Shown here one piece after another: positions 43,722-56,504 of a DNA stretch of 64,000 nucleotides. The first letter of the stretch is position 1; each line of letters starts with the position of its first letter. The translations under genes were made by a program, and so were the position numbers. The notes below the pieces were generated by a model. The model was not told where the DNA came from. It worked only from the letters and a program-made list of their open reading frames with translations, and searched no databases. Source of the stretch: Uranotaenia lowii (lineage: Eukaryota > Arthropoda > Insecta > Diptera > Culicidae); contig NC_073692.1 of the NCBI RefSeq assembly GCF_029784155.1, forward strand, positions 325,781,406 through 325,845,405, written 5' to 3'.

Positions 43722-44031
43722 GTGTATGTACAACATGAACACTCTACGCGGTTATTTGAAAAAGGCAGTATCTGAAGCTGAGCCGTCTTTTGTAAAAATA
43801 GACGACAATAAAACTCAGACTGGGCCAGAAAACGGTCAAAAGAAACAGGATGTAAATAAACGTAAGAAACGGCGTAGTCGAGCTGCCAATAGCTCTCTGG
43901 ATGACAGCAAAACATTAAATCAAGATTTGAAAACAACAAAAACACCTAAAAAGAAAAAAAGAAATGTTTCAATTGATTCGATCCCGGATGAGTTTTGGGA
44001 AATAACTTTTACGCAAGAACAAACACAATGA
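43722..44031 (+). CDS. Exon C: lysine-rich C-terminal exon of unknown protein (open copy)
   Basis: Starts after a TTTTATTTTCAG acceptor. The frame gives MYNMNTLRGYLKKAVSEAEP, then basic patches (KKQDVNKRKKRRSR, TPKKKKRN) that could be nuclear-localisation signals, and an acidic/aromatic end (DSIPDEFWEI) before TGA at 44029-44031. If the ATG at 43726 is the start, the product has 101 residues; if it is spliced to exon B or others, it is the C-terminus of a longer protein. The right-arm homologue is truncated by a nonsense codon. Product not identified. Confidence 0.6.
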
Positions 44032-44806
44032 ATATCGTTCTTATCAATTAAAATTCGCTTAATTTTAATCAAAATCAATGTACCCGAACGACCCGGGTGG
44101 TTAAAAGGTCTCTTATAAATAATAATAATAATGTTAAGAGTAAAGATGCGAGTTGAGAATAAATTATAATAAAAATGACAATGATTATACAAATCAATAT
44201 TTTTACCCCACTTTTAAAGAAAATATTCCAATTAAAAATTCGTATTCATATTCAGACAACAATGTACACACGAAGGCTCTACATTACGGCTTTTCGATCC
44301 ATTGCTTCCTAAATATGCAAATTTAAGGCGAGAATTCGTGCAGGCGTTTGTTTGTTATAAAATAATCGTTTATTTATTTTTGAGTTTCTCTCTCGATCGT
44401 AACAAAAAATCGTTTTTATCGATTGTAACATAAAATCTTATAATTTTTCAAAAATCCTTTTTTATCCCCTATAGTTTATTCCGTTTGATAGCTTCATTTA
44501 ACGAAAATCATTTACAAAAGTGATTTTTGTAAACATTCTACCGTTATAGATTAAAACACGCAAAACTAATATGTTTGGAATCTGAAAGAAAGGCTCAAAT
44601 CCACTGTTAAGTGTATTAAACCGGGTTTTTAATTTGTTATGGAGGTTGTGATAACTGAACAAGATCGTTTTTGAAAACTCGTCAGTGCAATTCAACTCTT
44701 TGCCTCAGTTTGATTTCGCTATTTCACGGAGAAAACAAATCATCCAAAAAGTTAGTTATTCATAGTACACAACTTAAAAGATGAGCTAGGTTAAATATAA
44801 AACTAA
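44032..44806. other. 3' flank of the duplicated gene, no gene seen
   Basis: AT-rich sequence with an AATAA-rich patch near 44118-44172 that could serve polyadenylation. No recognisable element or gene. Confidence 0.4.
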
Positions 44807-47484
44807 TCTATATATAAAACAGGGAGAGAGACAGCCCATACAGAAATGTGCGAACACGCAAAACTCTTCACTGGATCATCCGATTTGCATGCGATTTTTT
44901 TTTGTTGTGTTCGTCTTCACGTGAAGAATAACACAACGGAGAGATAATTTCGAAAATATTTTTGTGGAATTTGAAAATTAATTTTTAGTTTTTATTCGTA
45001 TCAAACAAAAGTCATGGCACCCAATTTCCATTTTTTTCCATTCGAATCACCCAGAGTAGGAAGGCGCCAAAAGTAATCAAGGCTTACTGATGTGCATCCA
45101 TCCCTCTATAGGAAGTTTTGGCGCCCATTTTCGTTGCAAGTGTACTTTTCACGTGGCACCAGTAAAATGGATACTTGGATGTAATTGTTCACCTTTCGTA
45201 TGGGGTGAAAAATAAAAAACGCAATAAGCCGGCATGGAGTAGGTATGTACGGAGGTTGACTTTTTCGAAAATTGTCATTTTTGCTTCAGCATCAAGGCAA
45301 CTTTAACATTTTTTAAGCTTATTAACCCAAAGCTAGCCGGATTGCCCGGTTTTACCCGGACTTGACCGGGTAATTGATAAAACAAAATTTAATGAATCTC
45401 TTCAATGGAAATTATTTTCCATTGAGATTCATATTGTTGTCAATTTAGTTAAATAATACATTTCCTCGCACGACATTAAACAATTTTGTGTTCTCAGCAT
45501 GATTAAAATTTGCTCGCGTTAACTTTTATTATTCCTTGCTGCCAGACATGCTGAGAACAGTAGCGTCCATTACCAGGGGGCTCAATTGAGCCTTTTGGTG
45601 TGGGGGAGTGTGGTGGGCCGCTACAAAAAAAAAAAAAAAAGGGCCCGGTCAAGTCGTCAGCCCGGTTGTCCGGATTTTGATAAATAAAACCCGAATTTTC
45701 CGGATATAGTCATTTCATATGCCAAATAAAATAAAATTTCTTATTAAGTTGATTTTTTTTTTAAATTTTGCTTACTAAAACGAAAATTTTTGGGAAACTT
45801 TTAACATAATAATCATGCACGGTTTCTGGATGCTTAAAATACAATTCAAAATTTCTTATGTGTTTCGAAGAAAAAAAATTATTAAAGTACTTTTCGTTTT
45901 AATTTTTTTTGAGTAGTTTCTGAATTTAGTCCACATTTGCTTGGTATTGCCCGGATTTTGGATTGACAATTTTGAAATCAAATGCCCGGATATTGTTAGG
46001 TTTTAAGATAGAATAAATTTGCCTGACCAGGATACGCGCGGGAAAATTCTGATCTCTTTTATTTACTCCGTTATTTTGTTTTGTTTATTTTCTGGTTAAA
46101 TGAAAGACTGTCATATTATTCAAAAAAATAATATTCTACGTATGACTGTGGAAGATTTGACATATCCAAAACAACTGAACAGATAACAATGAAATATTCC
46201 ATCACAGAATCTTCTGTTCATATTTATGGTATAACACCAAGAGAACGTCTTATTTTTAATTATTCGAATAAGACGACCATAAATTTATTTACTTGGTTTT
46301 TGTAAACGTCAAGAATGTAATGAGTTAGTTCGATAATAGAATGATATTAACTTTGTTATTCTATGTGAATTTCATCAGAAATCCAAGGAAATGTTAGATT
46401 CTATCCACTTCTTCCTTTCATATTAAGGTGCTCAAAAACTAGACAAAATTAAGGATATAAATAGGGTTGACTTTGTAAAAATAAAATTCATAATTTGATC
46501 CAACACTCAGTATCAGAAATTAAGAACAGATAATTGGTTCAATAACATCTTCAAATACAAGAAGCTTGGAAAATAAAAATTTTCGTCTCGACGAAAATAT
46601 GATTCAAGATCCAAAACAGAGATAATGAAAACTGAATTAGATTTGCAAAGACTTTTTTGAATTTCATTTCTGATTTTAAATTCAAGATCTCAATGTAAAA
46701 AAAGATTTCATAACCGCTTGATGTGAAATTGCTGTGAATAAAAATTCCATGTACATACAAATATATTGAATGTTCTAATTTTCTTTGTTCAGTGCTTAAG
46801 CATCCATTTCTTGATAAATATGATTAAGTTAAAGTCGATATAAAAAAGATGATTTTAAAAATTAAGAGGAGATTATCTAATACAGAGAACATATCAAATG
46901 CATGATAGATAACGAAAAACAGAATGGTATATGAAAATTTGTTGATATTTATATATTTGCAGCATAAAAAAAATCGCGAAATTTCATACCATGAAAAGTG
47001 TTGTGCCATTTCTACAAATTTGGCACCTATACGATTAAGAAAATTTCAAACATGGTTTTGCGAAAAAGGAAAAACAGTTGATCAAAACTGCTTAAAATGA
47101 CGACACATTTCAACAAAACACTTTTTGGCACTTATCTTGGGGTTAATAGAAATTGAACATATCGGTTTCAAGGATCCTCTGTAAATAAAAAAAATGTAAA
47201 ACGGAAGAAAATAGATTTTTAAATCTATCCCAGAAGATATTCGCTTTCCAGTTTTGTTGGAAGTCTATCTTCTTCGAAAATTTTTGCCCCTGGAGGTAGG
47301 CACTACCATAATATAACAGAAGTATTACGAAAAAAGTAAAAAAAAACTGTGTCGATTAACTCCGTTTGAAGGTAACAATCCAGTTTCATGAGCCTAAATA
47401 ATTATTTACCTGTTTTCTGCTTATTTACATGTTCATTATTTTTGCGAAATTCAAAGGCTTAACGAAGTTTGCCGGGTCAGCTAG
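44807..47484 (+). mobile_element. Non-autonomous canonical Helitron
   Basis: Begins TCTATATATAAAAC directly after an A and ends GCCGGGTCAGCTAG directly before a T, the 5'-TC..CTRR-3' structure between A and T expected of Helitrons. A short hairpin (GGC..AAC-GAA-GTT..GCC, about 47452-47473) precedes the 3' end. The 5' part has the usual 'AACTCTTCACTGGATCATCC' style body. No Rep/helicase frame is present in the 2.7 kb. It contains a CCCGG-rich repeat (45330-46060), probably a later insertion. Confidence 0.6.
45330..46060. repeat. CCCGG-rich interspersed repeat (copy 1)
   Basis: Repeated CCCGGTTTT, TTGCCCGGATTTTGG and GCCCGGATATTG motifs, also found at 58915-59330 in similar order, ending near a GGATACGCG/GGATACGTG box. 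Non-coding in both places. Confidence 0.55.
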
Positions 47485-50341
47485 TAAAATATAAAATAAT
47501 AATCAAATGAATACCACTTTTTTGTAAAAAAAATAAAAAAGTTAAATTAATCCATGAATAAATATAAGTAAATCATCAAATGTGTAAATATTAGATGAAA
47601 TATGTATTTAAATAAATAAAAAAATTACATAACACAAATGACATATTAAACTCCTTCGCCCTAGTTTAGAAAATAAGATCGAGCAAAATCAAGTACTACA
47701 GTAACAATTGAGAACAATTCATAATAATTTTAATGGTTTGGTTGATATATTATTTAGAAATCAAAAAAGTGAAAAACGAGTGAAATATTTTGAAAATTCG
47801 AAAAGAACATTAATGACACTTCAGTGCCTAAAATAAATATGAATTTTGAAAGAGAACCCATGATCATATAAAAATTAACTTTGTCTCTGTAACGATGTTC
47901 TGGCATTAGAAGAGATCAAAAAATAATAAACGACCTAAAAGGAAGGAAAAACAAAAATTATGTATGAAGAAAGGTAAATTGTTGGTTTGTCTTTTACTCA
48001 TATATTCCAATCACTAATGTTAACTAAAAACTTCTCAAACTCAGGGTAATTATTTCATTATGAAGTTCATTTTTCTGCGAGATACTGATGTTTAAGTTTT
48101 AAGTCCCTGATCTTTCAACACTTAGTTTGAAATAGGTTTTCAAAAACAATTCATTTCACCATGCCTTCTTAAAAACAATAAAAAATAAGGAAAATTAGAG
48201 TGTCCAAACTTCTTATCAAACTTTCAACCTCAATACATTTTGTATGAAACAAATAAAATATTGTTATTTTTATTGAGTATTTAGATTTTGATAAAGTGAA
48301 ACTGACGTATTGCCATTTTTATCCATGCATATATTTTACAACGTAAAAGCAGGTAAACGTAAAATAATCTATGTTATTGGAATGCTCTCATCACTCATTT
48401 TTATTTACGCGTCTTTATCTTTTATTTCCTTTTTATCAAATGAATTTCTCGTTGAATACACTGTAACCTTCATTCTTCTCAGTTAACAGAGAAAAAAAAC
48501 CCCTACGGAATTTCCACTCATCCGACATCAAATTTGTTGCAAGTACTATCGAACTACATGGTAATTTTACATTTTTTATAAAGATAACTTTAAACGAATT
48601 ATATGTTCAATAAAGGTAAGATATTGAACTGAACATGTAGCTTGCTGAAAAGTGATATCACCACTGCTAAAATTATTAATGGAAATGTACTTATCTTGGT
48701 GGTGTTGATGTCACATGCGCCAAACGGCCTTCAACTGCAACGCTAACGCTAGCGATGATTTGAACCAGCTGTGTGGCGCCATCTCTTGCGGTTTTCCGAG
48801 AGCATGTGGAGCTTCCAGTCACTTTCAAAAATCGAATCGCACAAACAAAACACTTTTTTTCAACTAGACCGAGTTTTATCTTTCAAGATTACGCTTAATA
48901 TGACTCTGGACACTTCGTCAATCGATTATACTAAAACTTTTTTAACCACTAAAACCTTCAAAAACTTAACTTTTACTCCCGTCAGAAATATTCCTTTTCT
49001 TCCTAGAACAGTACTACCAGTCCTCTTAGCTATCGATCTGAGGCTCTGATGAATCCTTCGCCTGTCGAGAAATTTCGAAACCAACTTTCTTTTCACTTCA
49101 AATAGAATAATTTGTATATACAAAATCTCGCACAAGCTTTACAAATTTGAAATTTTTTCGGAGCTTCTGTCAATCACGTCTCTTCAGTATCGCTGACTAC
49201 TTAGATCACAAAACTTTAAACGTAATCATTAATTTAAAATTCTTTAAATACAAATTTTAACTCATCCCTGTCTAAACCTCAATTGAATGAATATGTAAAG
49301 ATTGAGTTCCGATGAGATTGCAAAGTTGAGCCTTACCTTTCTAATTTTTGTATAAAAGCTAACACACATATTTTTTAACTTTTTACACGGTTGCAATCGC
49401 CAAAATTCAAAAATGTTTCCAGAAGTTCAATTTTCTACAAATAAAACTGAAAAACTGATACAAAGTTTTTCTTGGAGCAAAACATTAACTTTTTTCAATG
49501 ATTTTTAAAACATCATTGAAGAATAAATGAAGAGGCGAATTGCTAGTATTTTGTTTTAACAATTAATCATCACTAGAAGAATCTATTTTATTTTTGGTCC
49601 TGCTAATATTCATAAGAAACACAAATTCTGCTAATCGAATGATAAAAAAATCCAACTGAGAACAATAAAATTGATATAGGTATAACTGATTTCGTTACTT
49701 ATCTTTTTAAAATCAGAATGTGAGTAAGCGCAGGTTCCATCGCCATACCTTGATCCCATTTCAAACTGCTGTACCATTATCATCCTTGGTCCAGAACCGG
49801 GCAAAGAGGTTTCAATCTTGTCACAAGTGGTCCTCTTACTATTCTTCTGCAAAATTTGGTCCACCATACCCGCTAATTTTATATTTAATCGAGAACAAGT
49901 TTGAAATTTTCGGCAAATTTTCATCAGCTTGTTGAAACACGTCATATCACTACGGTAGGTTGCTGCGATCTCACGATTATAGTAGGAGATTTCAATTTGA
50001 AAAATCTTAATAAATAAAATAAAAAATTATGCATTTTCTGAATTTTACGTCTAAATTTAAGATATATGAATTCAAGCATTTCATGAATTAAAAAAGACAT
50101 TTGTGATGATTATTTAACATTTACCTACCGAAAAAAAAAATACAATTTCCTCTGTAGGCACCTTTTTTGTTTACCACTCCCCACTCTTACTTTCGACCAA
50201 GAAGTTGTATGTAGTGTGTGTTGTGATCTTTACTACATTAAATGACATTTTTTCATGTTTCGCACCAGACTTTAATTCCCATTTAACAAGGTTGTGAAAT
50301 TTGTAAGTATGCGATACGAAGATACATACATATATGTATAT
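47485..50341. other. AT-rich intergenic DNA, no gene recognised
   Basis: Mostly low-complexity AT sequence. The 92-codon frame at 48771-49049 lies in a somewhat more GC-rich patch (48700-49080) but shows no motif, and an antisense frame overlaps it. The 104-codon minus-strand frame at 49631-49945 is equally unsupported. Confidence 0.4.
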
Positions 50342-50343
50342 TA

Positions 50344-51155
50344 GACTGAGTCGATTTGGGGTCATTTTGGAATTTCTCAAACCCTGGGTTTGAAAAAGCT
50401 TCGTATTGGTCAAAAACTCATCCATCATTTTTGCAAAATTTTTAAGTAACGTTTACATGAGTAAATTTGAACTTTTAGGTTTGTATGGAAAAATTGAATA
50501 TTTTGTACTGAAATATTAACATCACTTTTGTTTCGTCTGTGGAACCGAGCCAGCTTATGGTTTTTATTTCAATTAATAAAATTCCTAAAGGAAATTTTCC
50601 GCTGAACAACGTTGCGAAGACCGTAACTTCGTATCTTATTAGGAAAAAAAGTTATTAGCTGTTTAACAGGGGTATGTCTTTTCGCATTGATTAACAATAA
50701 ATTCAGTTGACATCAGTGCTTGAGCCTCGCGAAGTGTTGCATAGAAAGTAGTCACGCAATACCTCGCCGGGCACTCTGCAGGGATGTCAATTAAATTTAT
50801 TGTTTATCAGTGCGAAAAGACATACCCCTGTTAAACAGCTAATAACTTTTTTTCCTAATAAGATACGAAGTTACGGTCTCCGACAAAGTTGTTCAGCGGA
50901 AAATTTCCTTTAGGAATTTTATAAATTGGCATAAAAACCATAAGCTGGCTCGGTTCCACAGACGAAGCAAAAGTGATGTTGATTTTTCAGTACAAAATAT
51001 TCTATTTTCCCATACAAACCTAAAAGTTCAAATTTACTCATGTAAACGTTACTTAAAAATTTAGCAAAAAACCATGGATGAGTTTTGAATCAATACGAAG
51101 CTTTTAAGACCCCAGGGTTTGAGAAATTCCAAAATGACCCCAAATCGACTCAGTC
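50344..51155. mobile_element. 812-bp foldback element with ~370-bp arms, TA target
   Basis: Left arm 50344 to about 50716 and right arm about 50783-51155 are near-perfect inverted copies, starting GACTGAGTCGATTTGGGGTC. The ~66-bp loop contains CTCGCGAAGTGTTGC. TA occurs immediately outside both ends (50342-50343 and 51156-51157), as expected for a Tc1/mariner-mobilised MITE. It has no coding capacity. Confidence 0.85.
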
Positions 51156-51158
51156 TAA

Positions 51159-51977
51159 GGGGGCATCCATAAATTACGTAACGCTCCTAAGGGGGGAGGG
51201 AGTAAGCTCGAGCGTTACGAATTGTGACATAGGGGAGGGGGGGGGGGTAGTATGCTCATCGTTACGTAACGATTTTTTCCTTAAAAATTCCAGTTTACTT
51301 AATCGCAGCTATTTTGATGTCATGCCATTTTCGCAGAATGATAAACATACCAAAATCTGCTTAAAATTTGTTGGCTTCAACATGATTGAAACTGGTTTGT
51401 AACCCTTTAAAGATTCTGAGATAGACTCCGACAAATGCGGCTTGAATATCTGTGAAATAACCGTTGGAAAACCGAATATTAGGTTCATTTACTCGATAGA
51501 ACTCAGTTCAACCTTAAGACGGAAATTTTACCATTTTTTTCTCAATTGATTTAAAAAATATATAATTTTGATTATTCCGACGAATACTACTAAGTGGAAT
51601 ATATTTTGCATAACAAGTTATACTCCTTAAACAAACTAAAGTAAACAAGGTAGATCATCAGTGCACAAGCACAGAGTAACTCGGATTAAGACAATCAATT
51701 TATTTTATCAAAAAGTTACCATCAGTGAGTACTAAGAAGCGATTTGGATAGAAATAGATTCCGTTTTGTAAAACGTTGAAAAAATTATGTTAAAATTTTT
51801 TTTTGATCTTCGAAAATCAGTATTTAAAAACATTAGAAGATAGGGGGTGGGGGGGTAATTATCAGCGTTACGTAATTTTCGAAGGGGGGTACGTCTTAGC
51901 GTTACGATTTGTGACATACGGGGGGGAGGGGGTCAAAAAACTGTATTTTTTGCGTTACGTAATTTATGGATGCCGCC
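51159..51977. mobile_element. 819-bp TIR element, GCATCCATAAATTACGTAAC termini, TAA target
   Basis: Termini GGGGGCATCCATAAATTACG (left) and complementary TTACGTAATTTATGGATGCC (right) with further internal pairing (GCGTTACG boxes and G-rich runs near 51190-51245 and 51843-51930). TAA lies on both sides (51156-51158 and 51978-51980), suggesting PIF/Harbinger-type targeting. No transposase frame. It directly abuts the foldback element on its left. Confidence 0.82.
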
Positions 51978-52834
51978 TAATGTATATAGCACTCCATTTG
52001 GGCAAGCTTTCTGATCCAAGCTGAGACAAAACGGTTACAAGGGATGAAGAGATCTCTCTAGTTCACACCTTAGTTTAGTAAAATGCCAATTGTCACGGGA
52101 AGAAGTGCACTCGAACAGCTTTAAACCGGCATATAATAAATTTTTCACATTGGTTTTCATGATAAACATTAAATCGAAACAAATAACTTTTCTTTGAGAA
52201 GAAGCCTTAAAGTGAGGTGAATAGGGACAGAAAAAAAATATTATAATTAAAGTGTCTTCCAATCTACACATAACTTTTGTACCGTTTTACGACCTATGTG
52301 TTTCTTGTGCTATTTCCTGAGAACAAATATAAATTCCATTAGCATTATCACCCTTATTCGTGTTTTCAATCGAATGCCAAACGTTCGAAAGATTCCTCAA
52401 TTCGTATTCTTGTTTTTATAAGAACGTTTTAAAACATCGTTCGTTCGAACAAATTGTTGTATTCTCGTTTTCGAGCGAACATACTCCTACTATCGCCTGA
52501 CAAGCGCGAGTCAAATGCTGCGAATGGTAAGCGTTTGGATGGAAAACTCTTAACAAGGCAAACATTTTTTTAGTTTACAGGAATTTAGAGAGAAAATAAA
52601 GAAAATTGAAAACTAATCAGAAAAAAATTATGATCCAGAACGCATTGAGCAAATTGTCGCGGGAATTTTTGACAATGTATAAGATTGGTGGGTTGAAATT
52701 TCTAATTTTTTTAGGGATCCATTCTTTTTGTTTTTTTTTCCCTTTAAACGACAAAATATTTGGCATTTAATTTGAAATAATTGATTATCCATTCACTCTA
52801 CGAATAGAATATTGACAAAACTTCATGCATCAAA
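51978..52834. other. Intergenic AT-rich DNA, no gene recognised
   Basis: Nothing identifiable. Several TTCGAACGA/TCGTTCGAA-type palindromic hexamers cluster at 52380-52490 without a clear element boundary. Confidence 0.4.
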
Positions 52835-53040
52835 AAGGTATGCCAGGCGTACTGGTTCGATTCCCGGCATCGGTAAGAAAACTTTTGGGTTCGAATCCCA
52901 TAAGTGGCCGACAGGTAAGATTTCTTTCCTAATTCATCTTACTGTGTAATAAGAATGTTCAATCAGGTGCCAGCTGGCCAGGTATATACACGGATGCCGG
53001 AATACCTGTTCGTAAACTAGCCCACCTGATTGACTCATTT
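52835..53040 (+). mobile_element. tRNA-derived SINE-like copy (forward)
   Basis: Contains GGTTCGATTCCC, a near-perfect RNA polymerase III B box, inside a tRNA-arm-like context (about 52855-52872), and a second B-box-like GGTTCGAATCCC 35 bp further on. The A box region is missing, so the copy looks 5'-truncated. An inverted relative lies at 56505-56660. Confidence 0.55.
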
Positions 53041-53052
53041 CAAAATTTATCC

Positions 53053-53885
53053 ACACGGAAAATAAAAAAAAAGGCGAAATTTACCAAGAAGCGAGGTGGT
53101 TTTTTCCACTCATATTTCTCGGTAATTTTTACTTTTTTTAAATTCACTTTGTAAAATAGTAAATTAAACCGTTTTCTCATTTACTGATTAAAATGGTAAA
53201 TTCTAGTTGGTTTAGTTTTTTATTAAATAAAAATAAAATAACACAAAATTTATTCAAAAATTGATATTTATCTCACGTTAACACATTAATGCTCTTCTCC
53301 TTTCGACTTATCCGGTCAAGTCCGACTTTTCCGGAATAATATCGAGAGGATGACGTGGAATACATCTCGAAACTCTGTGAGCCATTCTGAAACAAAAGCA
53401 AAGTATTATGACGAGAATCAGCACAACTAAATGATATCTACGAAAACACTTACCATTCTATTCCTATTTTCACATATAGGGCACGAAGTAAAAATTGTTC
53501 CTGAATGACAAAACAGTTTATCCTCAATAAACGGGTTCGGCAAATAGTTACTCTTTTTTCGAGATTAATTGTAGCGTTTTGTTTAGCTCAATCTAGGTAA
53601 AATTCACCTCGCTACGAGGTAAGTTTTACCTTTTTTGGAATTACCTTTTTTTCTAGGTGAATTGTACTTTTTTATACAGCTCAATTCATGTGAACTTCAC
53701 TTCGCTACGAGGAAAGATTTACCATTTTCAGATTCACCATTTTTCTCGGAGAATTGTACCATTTTTTCAGCTCGATTCAAGTAAACTTTACCTCACTGTA
53801 AGATGAGTTTCACCTCGAAAAGGTAGAAGTTAAGTTCACGACCGTTTACCTTGCTATCTCGGAAAATTTAATTTTTTTTCCGTGT
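53053..53885. mobile_element. Putative TIR element with ACACGGAAAA termini
   Basis: ACACGGAAAATAAAA at the left and its near complement TTTTTTTTCCGTGT at the right. The interior has about three ~92-bp tandem units starting GCTCAATC/GCTCAATT/GCTCGATT (53587, 53681, 53771), rich in GGTAAATT and ACCTCGCTACGAGGT palindromes. No target duplication is evident and no coding frame is present. Confidence 0.5.
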
Positions 53886-54136
53886 ACACACGCAATACAT
53901 TCACTCCATAACAGTTCATACGAAGCCATGGGCTCGCATTGGAGATTTGTCGAACTTAATTATCTAAGAATGCATGTGGGCAAATACTGCGGTGAATCCG
54001 TGCACCCATAGCAGATAACCAACATACAACATACAAAACTTCATGCATCAATAAGAAAAAATTGAAACTCTCAAGAGTCACTTTAAACTAGCATTTGCGA
54101 TAAAATAATGTACTAAGAACTTATTCACTGCCTGAT

Positions 54137-55110
54137 TCTATAATATAAAAATGAATTTTTATCTGTCTATCTGTTCCCTGTTCTGAAACTACTGAACCAA
54201 TTATCTTGAAATTTTTTTTTAAAGCTCGAGAACTGGTCAAATAAATTGTTCCATATTGGGCATGGGATGATATTTGGGTACGAGGAATATTTTCATGATC
54301 ATGTGGTTTCTCTCCTCTCCATCTAATAGGGAGAAAGGAAGGGGGAGGGGTCAATTTTAAAATTTTGAAAATAATTCGAGAACTAATCGAGCCAATGGAC
54401 CCAAATTTAACATGGGAGGATATTTCATTAGAAAAAAATATTTCTTCGACAACTTATCCGAAACCTCTACTTTCTTCCAGTGAGGGAAAAAAGAGGGAAA
54501 GAGGGCTCCAATACATTTTTTTTGGCAAAACCTGGTTACAAATCGAACAAATTAAACCAAATTTACAATTAGAGAGTATTTAAATACGAAAAATGTTTCT
54601 AAAAATGTTTGGTTCCATTGCCTCTTTCTAGTGAGGAAATAGAAACCAGGAAGGGATGCTTTTTTACAATTTTGTTTGTTGGCATAACTCGACAACTTAT
54701 CAAGTAAATGGACTCAAATTTGGCATAGTAAGTCATTTGAATACGAGAAATGGTTTTAAACCTTATTTGAAACTGCTCCCTCTTTCCATTGGTGATATAG
54801 GGAGGGAAGAAGGGGACTCCCAAATTTTTTTTTGCATAAACCAATGACTTATCTTACAAATGGAACTATATTTGACATGAGAAATTATTCGGATACGAGA
54901 AATGGTTCTATGATTTTTCAGAAAACTATCATCCTTCAAGGGAGTATATAGAAATGGAGAAGGAGCACCCAATACAATTTTGTTGGCATAACTGGAAAAT
55001 TTGCCGAGTAAATGTAAAGTCATGTTTCTATGGTTGTTGGAGACCCTTGCCTTACAGTGTGACCGGGGAAGAGATGTTGGGGGTTCCATATAATTTTTGT
55101 TGTAAAGCTC
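54137..55110 (+). mobile_element. Helitron-like 5' end with ~150-bp tandem modules
   Basis: Opens with TCTATAATATAAAAATGAAT followed by a CTGTCTATCTGTTC tract, the usual start of small arthropod Helitrons. About six degenerate modules of roughly 150 bp follow (starts near 54210, 54366, 54521, 54669, 54831, 54981). Each contains a CTCGAGAACT-like box, a CAAATTTGGCATGG-like box, an ATACGAGAAATGG-like box and a purine-rich GGGAGAAAGGAAGGGGG-like tail. No CTAG 3' terminus was found before the next element, so the 3' end is probably lost. Confidence 0.5.
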
Positions 55111-55228
55111 AAGAACTTTGACTTGGACCGAGTGAAGACGCTGGCTCCGGACCGTCAACAGTGGAGATTTTTTACCACGGCTCTATGCGGCGGAGAATCG
55201 ACGCGGAACCATTAAGTAAGTAAGCTTA
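55105..55228 (+). mobile_element. 3' stub of a non-LTR retrotransposon
   Basis: One frame reads DRVKTLAPDRQQWRFFTTAL and stops shortly after, typical of the extreme C-terminus of a reverse-transcriptase ORF. It is followed at 55214 by a TAAG repeat tail. The element is severely 5'-truncated. A similar tail sequence occurs on the minus strand at 63290-63400. Confidence 0.55.
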
Positions 55229-55818
55229 AGAATTGTTCTAACAATGGAACAAAATTTGAAATGGAAGTTGTTCATGACCCCTTATCGTATGGAAGGGATT
55301 TTTTTGTATAGTTTGCGAATCCACCAAGGTTTTGAAACAGAGTAAAATTGACATCGAGGAAGAATGACCCTAATGCGGGTATCAAAAAAGGGAAGAAAGG
55401 AAATTGCCAGATTTTGAAAAAAAAACAAGAAATCAAGATTCAGAGGATTAGATAAAATCATCTTTTTAATACAACTCGAAACTCCAATCGCAGCTCTCGT
55501 TTTAAAGCATTTGCTGCTGAATTATGTTGAATTTTGATTTATAACGACACATGTTAATCCAAATAATTTAAAAATTTCATTTATTTTTCGATGCACACCG
55601 AGTTAGCATGTTTTAAATAAAAAAAAATAATTAAATTAATGATTTCTTTGAAAAATACATACTTTTAACAACACTTAACCATCCTTGTGTCTGGTTTTTC
55701 AAACGTTTTATTTTTGTTCGTTGTGTTTAACCTTTCAATTAAACTTTCGCTCTTGAAGTTATATAAAGCCCGCGTTTACATTTCTTATAATGTAATGACT
55801 AATGATGTAATAACTTAA
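55229..55818. other. Intergenic DNA, no gene recognised
   Basis: AT-rich, no long frame and no clear repeat; ends at the TTAA target of the next element. Confidence 0.4.
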
Positions 55819-56504
55819 CACTAGAAAAACCGCACCAGTCAAAATGACTGGTTGGACACTTAGTTTGTTGAATATCTTTTAAATACTTCGCTTTAAAAAT
55901 TCGCAAAAAATACGACTTTTCACAAATTTTGAATCTCTACAAAACTGTGTATTTTTTATTTGACTAGCTTTTTTAATAAGCGAGAAAAATTTCGCCATGG
56001 ACACTCGGACCGTGACCAGCCAAAATGACTGGTGAAATTCACAACCCTATAACTCAAACAAGATTAAAAATTTTCGCTTGCTTTTGGTTTCATTTGCAAT
56101 CTACATTCAAAACAATGAGCCCTAGTTGATTTATGGTGGGCAGAAGTGTGTCAATCGTTATGAAATTATTGATTTTCGATGTGAAGTCATGAAGATTTGT
56201 AGAAAAAGTTCTCGGATTGACCGCTGTGTGGCTCTTCAAGCACTTGACTCCCAATTTTTTTTATCTGTTTTGTTGCTCATCTTTAATCGAACTTAAAAAA
56301 AGTAAAGTTATGTTAAAAAGTAAAGTAAAAAGTAAAAGTTATGTTAGATTTAATACATATTCATTCAAGTAATCGAGTAGTTTTAGGTGATAAATATGTT
56401 TTATACTAAACAAGAATGAGTAAAATAATTATGAACTGTGTACTCATTTGTTCAAATTTGAAGACATCAGCTATGAATCTGAATAATTTAAATCAAACAC
56501 ATGT

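Noticed and set aside
48771..49049. 92-codon frame as a gene
   Set aside because: No domain, overlapping antisense frame, and no splice or polyadenylation context.
52855..52872. A functional tRNA gene
   Set aside because: Only the B-box arm is present; no cloverleaf, acceptor stem or A box pairs with it. It is better explained as SINE sequence.
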